A stretch of DNA of 64,000 bases, taken from positions 22,869,069 to 22,933,068 of the forward strand of contig NC_049988.1 in NCBI RefSeq assembly GCF_000003815.2, in the 5' to 3' direction. Positions 55,701 through 61,700 of this stretch are shown piece by piece (the first letter of the stretch is position 1; each line of letters opens with the position of its first letter). Both the position numbers and the translations under genes were made by a program. A model generated the notes under the pieces. That model did no database searches. It was given only the letters and a program-made list of their open reading frames with translations, and was not told the origin of the DNA. This stretch comes from Branchiostoma floridae. Taxonomy: Eukaryota; Chordata; Leptocardii; Amphioxiformes; Branchiostomatidae.

Positions 55701-58700
55701 TATTGACTCATGATTGAGCCCCAATATGTTCAAATAGCAAAGACAAAGAATTACACCTAAAGTAACAATGTAAGACTTTATTTAATTGTCTTCCTTTGAA
55801 ATGTATGAGATTCATAAGAAAAATTAAGCATTTAGATTCTTTTATTACACTTATCCCTTGCCTTACTTGCAGGTAACAAAGTCCCAAGACCGAGTTCACT
55901 GGCCCCGGCAGCAGGCGCACCATCATCATCAGCAGGAGACTTGCCGCCCCCACCCCCTCCCCCTCCTCCACCTGCACCACCCCCTCCCCCACCCCCGGGC
56001 ATGCCCCCACCCCCTCCACCACTCCCTGGGGCAGCCATGGCAGGTAAGGGTCGTTCAGTTCTACATCAAGCAGTGCTACAGGAAATAGTTTGGTTTTAAA
56101 TAGTTATACCTGATTTAACATGAAAAACTACTTTTGTTCAACACAAAGCAAAATAGCTCACCTCGAATTTTCAGTTTTAAAACTAACTTAAAGGAATTTA
56201 TAGGAAATTCTGCTGTTTCTTTAGTAGTTCAAAAATATGTTTATTATATGTTTTTGTTTTGCAAAATCTATCATTTACATTTTCTTACTTTTATGCAGAT
56301 AGTTTTGCTTCAAGTCAGAGATACGATTTTCAGTCAGCATATACCGCCACCACTCTGATCACTCAATGTCTGCTACTTGGATAAGCACAGTTATATTTTC
56401 AAGATAGAAAACATGTCTGAAGCAGGGGTCGAAGACAACATACAATTGGTTGGGCTTAAGCACAATCTGCAGGTGCATTTAATGTAAGTGTTAATGCAGA
56501 AATATTCCTGGTGGTTTTATATTCGCGGTTTTCACGGTGGCCTCTTCACAGCAAACTTAAAACCACCACGAACATTTTTCCATTACAGTTTTAGACTACA
56601 GTCTATGGCGCTACCGCGAACTTAAAACCACAGTGAAAACTCCATTTTCCGCTAACGCAAAATTAAATCCCCACAAAATTAAATGCATTTACAGTACCTT
56701 GAGACCATATGAATCTATGTCTATATATTAGTAATAATTGGCTAAAAAGCACCTGTTTTCTCCCAGCCCTGAAGATTAAGAAGAAGCATGTTCCAAAGTT
56801 CCGGCTGCCGGTTCTGAACTGGGTGGCGCTGAAACCCAACCAGGTGAAGGGGACCGTCTTCAGCGAGATCGACGACGACAAGGTCATCGAGGTAAGCTTC
56901 AAGGTCGTTTTTGATGCACAGTTTGATGAGGATTATGGGAAACTTTCTGATCACATTGTACTGTGCTCATTCAAACTCTGACCATTGAAGAAACCACACA
57001 CAAGGCAAAACTAGTTTGGTGGTAAGGCTCGAATAAAGTAGTTCTGAACGAGAACTATGCAGCTACAGCATTCTTTCTGAAGATGTGAGTGAGTGTCTCT
57101 AGCTTCAGATCTTTTCTGTCCCACTCATCATTTGGGAACCTGTGTTGTCCATTTTTGTTGTCAAATTTATTTTAAGCCTATGAAAATACATTTTCAAGTT
57201 CAGATTTTTTGATGGACAGGGTGAAAATTTTGCCTGTTTTGACAAGCAAATTTCCATCTCTTGTTGGAGGAACAGATAATGGCAATGTTGTACACAGACA
57301 GACAGACAGATATACAAGCACACAGTTACAGTATTACAAGGTGCGATTCTCCCCCTTGCCAGGAACTGGACATGACAGACTTTGAAGACAACTTCAAGAC
57401 GAAGGCTCAGCCTCTGGACTCCAAGGAGGATTCCATCGCTAAGAAGATATCTGAGAAGTCTATAAGGAAGAGGGACCAGGTGACTCTGATTGATGCCAAC
57501 CGGGCAAGAAATCTTGGTAAGAAAAAAGCAGACTGGGTCATTGAAAGACATCTTTGTGTGATCAACCCGAAGTTTAGATTTTTACTTACTTAGCAGCTCA
57601 ATTTACTGAAGTTAATTTTCTGCCAAATTAGCTGACATGAAGTAGAAATAAAAGTTATTAGATTAAATATTGATTGATTTAGTAGTTGATTGATAAATTG
57701 ATTTCTCTTTCCTTTACAGTTATCTCCAAAAGAAGATTGCCCTTGACAATGACCAGATCTTCAGAGCCATTGTCATGTAAGGATTCTAAACTCCTCTTTA
57801 TCCAAGTATACAGTGTGGTTTTGGAACTTCTTAGTATACTGAACTTTTTACGCATTTAAATACCTTTTTAATCATTAGAAAAACACTGAATAAGGTTGAT
57901 GATGAACTTTGTATTTCTCTCCTGTAGGTTTGACCTGAATGTGCTGAATGTTGACCAGGTGGACATTCTTATCAAGTTTGTACCCACGGAACAAGAGGTC
58001 AGTACACTAACCCTAACACTAACATAACTCTAACCCTAGTGTGCTCAATGTCTCACCCACGGAACAGGAGGTCAGTACGCTAACCCTAAACGATATATCC
58101 CTAACACTAACCCTAACCCAAACTGAGACTTGCAGAGTTTTTGGCATTGTCTATCTATCCCTTCTTTTGGGAGAGGTGGGTCATTAAGTCTTGATTTATT
58201 CTTCTAGTCGTAAGACGTATGAAAGGTTCTGTATCCTTTAGAAGTGTGATGAAAGGTAGTAGATGCTACCTGAAATGTCTGACTCTGTACATATGTCAGA
58301 TCTATCCACTTGCATGAGCAACCATTATGGTGTGTATCTTACTACCTCGATGTCTAACCTTCATCGACGATTGCTGTCGATACATAGTTCAACCAGGTTT
58401 AAGATATCTGTATAAAAATGTTGTTATCTGTGTCACAGATATTGTAAATTAGTTTTATGATTTTGTATTTCTATGTTGAAAACACATCCCGTTCTACCCC
58501 CACCAGGTAAAGGCATTTAGAGAGTATGAGATTAAAGATGTCTGTATAAGAATGTTGTTATCTGTGTCACAGATATTGTAAATTAGTCTTATGATTTTGT
58601 ATTTTCATGTTGAAAACACTTCCCGTTCTACCCATACTAGGTAAAGGCATTTAGAGAGTATGACTATGAGATTAAAGACGTCTGTATAAGAATGTTGTTG

Positions 58701-61700
58701 TCTGTGTCACAGATATTGTAAATTAGTGTTATGATTTTGTAAAATTATGTCATGTTGAAAACACATCCCGTTCTATCCACACCAGGTAAAGGCGTTTCGA
58801 GAGTACGAAGTCAGGGACAGAAAACCAGTGGAGAAACTCAGCGATGAGGACAAGTTTATGTTACAGGTTATTCTCAGTTTTCCTGCTTTTTTCTTTCCTC
58901 CCTTTCAATCCTGCTTGTTCTCTGTTTTGCTGACTTTATTTGTCGTCATATTTTTCCAACACTGCCCTCTTGATTCTGTCTATGTTTTGAGATGTGTTCT
59001 GACTTTGTTTTCGTATTTTGTGAAAGAGGGTGTTGGGGGCATAATGCACACACTATTTCTGAATATTAAACAGTAACCTTAACAATGCATTGAAATATTC
59101 CTTCTCTGCATTGTTCAATTGCTGCAATGCTTGTTCACCTTTATCTGTGGAGTAGATTATGTGTACATGCATTTTATTTAATCACAGGCTAGACTTTGGT
59201 TTCAAACAGATATATTTTGGAGCTTTTGCAATTTGAAACCACCATCTGTCTTGATATCCCTAACTACTGTAAATGCAGAAATGTTCGCGGTGGTTTTATG
59301 TTCGCGGTTTTTGTAGTGGCCACTTCACCGCGAATTTAAAACCACCGTGAACATTTTTCCACGCAGTAAGAGACTACAGTGCATGGTGCTACCGCGAAAT
59401 TAAAACCACCGCGAAAAGTCCTTTTTCCCGCTACCGCAAAATTAAATCCCTGTGAACTTAAATGCATTTACAGTATCCTGTAATTGAATACTATTGGATA
59501 TACATGTAGGTTACCCCAGGGATAAAGGTGAACTAGCTTTAACTGCTTCTCTTCCTTTTCACAGGCACACAGTTGTGCACCTGCTACTACCTCTGACACA
59601 CTTAACTACTTCTTAGGCCACAACAGTTTAATTTGTTGGTTTCCCAGATTCTAAAACCAACACAGGGACAAACAGAATAAAAACAAAACCTGTTCATCAG
59701 TACAAATGTTTGTTGTGCACTCAATTTTATGGAGTGAATACAGTCATATTGAAGTTTTCCTCCTAACACTATATTTTCATGATGTCTGTTTCCAATGTTT
59801 TCACCTTAAAATGTCTTATTATTAAGAAATGAAGAAATGAATTGTTGTGGTCCTAACTAACTTCAATATTTGTTTTTAGCTGACAGCATGATTTTAAACC
59901 CATTTTTTCTCCCCCCAGTTCAGTAAGATCGAGAGGATACAGCAGAGGTTGACAATCATGAACTTCCTGGGAAACTTTGAGGATAACATCCACATGCTAA
60001 CACCTGTGAGTACATCCAAATGTAACTTGGTCAATCATTATATCTTTTATTAGTACAAATACATTTTCTGTGTTATTTCTAGGCATGGTGTTGTTGTTAT
60101 GGCTAGGTCTCTTCTTGAAGGCATCCATGATGTATTTACCAACTGTCTCTGAGTATACTGCATGCTAAGGAAAAGTAAGGAAGATTATAGCCTTGGAATT
60201 GACAGGGCGAGTACATGGAATATATTGTTTGTTTTTGTTTGGTAAAGAAAAGATTACTAGCTTAAAATAACTTACAGGAACTTCAGTAATAGTTTTTACC
60301 AGGAATGAGACAGTTAATTAGTTCTATATACAAGAAGTGAAATTCTTTGTAGTCTTTCTTCCTTGAAGTTCATGAAAGTTTTTTTGGGGGGTTTTAAGCA
60401 TACTCTATAATTAATAGATTTTTACACTTTTTTTTTTACTTTGTTCCTAAAAGTAACCAGCACAAACCATTCAATTATAATACAGATGCAGTTCAGTTTT
60501 AGACCTTACATAGAAACAGTTCAGACCCCAAGTTGTGTTGTAGGGACCATTTACATGTTGGACAGACTGACACTCATCAACATGTTGTAACATAACACCT
60601 AAAAGTTACCACTGTAACAGTTGCATGTACATGTAGTTACAGTAGTGGATACATGGTTATTGTTGCCTCCCTCTCTATAGTACTGATTATCATTATAGTA
60701 ATCTAAACAGATTGTTGTAAATTCTGAAGACATACATTGTAATGTGCTGACATTTATTCGTCTCTTTTCTTTCCCAGCAACTGAACGCAGTGACAGCAGC
60801 CTCCATGTCCATCAAGGCCTCACAGAAGCTCAAGAAAAAACTGGAGGTTTGATTGTTTGGAAATGTTAACATNNNNNNNNNNNNNNNNNNNNNNNNNNNN
60901 NNNNNNNNNNNNNNNNNNNNNNNNNNNNNNNNNNNNNNNNNNNNNNNNNNNNNNNNNNNNNNNNNNNNNNNNNNNNNNNNNNNNNNNNNNNNNNNNAAAT
61001 GGCTACTTCAATAAAGCTGGAACTACAAAAAGGGTAGAATTTTGGAAATATTACAATTTGAAAAAAATCATCCATTAACTTAATGTCCCTTTATTGAAAT
61101 ACAATGATATACACATTCAATTACCCCACAGATAAAGGTGAACTAGCTTTAGAAAAAATGTGGAATTTTGATGTGGAAGTGCTGTAAACTGATGATGTCT
61201 TAACCTGTGTTTTTCCCATCAGATCATCCTGGCGTTTGGTAACTACATGAACAGTTCCAAGAGAGGAGCAGCATACGGCTTTAAGCTACAGAGTCTGGAC
61301 ACGGTGGGTCATTTTGTTTCGCTTGTCTTCTCATTATGTGGATTTTTCCTTGAAGAAAACAACCAATTCCATTGTTGACGATGGCCTCTATTTTTTTAGA
61401 ATGTGACGACCTCTGTTGCTGCCTTCCCACCCCGGCTGATAAGTAGATTTTCCATGATGACCTCTATTGTTCTTTAATACGTTATGACCTTCGACAGACC
61501 CCTCCCACCCCAACTCCTGCAACTTTCAATTATGACCATTATTGTTCTGTAATGCTACGGCCGCGTGGCGCGTTGGTACACCCGATCCCTCGATCTTGGA
61601 AGTTAAGCAGTATTTGGATGGGTCAGTCCCCCAACCAAGGACGTCCGGATTGCTGTTACAGTAGCCTCACGAAACTTACCATGAAATCGTCGTCCGTGAG

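Noticed and set aside
58010-58140. Interstitial telomere
   Set aside because: Only a few imperfect CTAACCCTAA words occur, and they belong to a duplicated exon-intron unit.
61554-61660. Functional 5S rRNA gene
   Set aside because: The middle of the 5S sequence is deleted and a SINE body follows.
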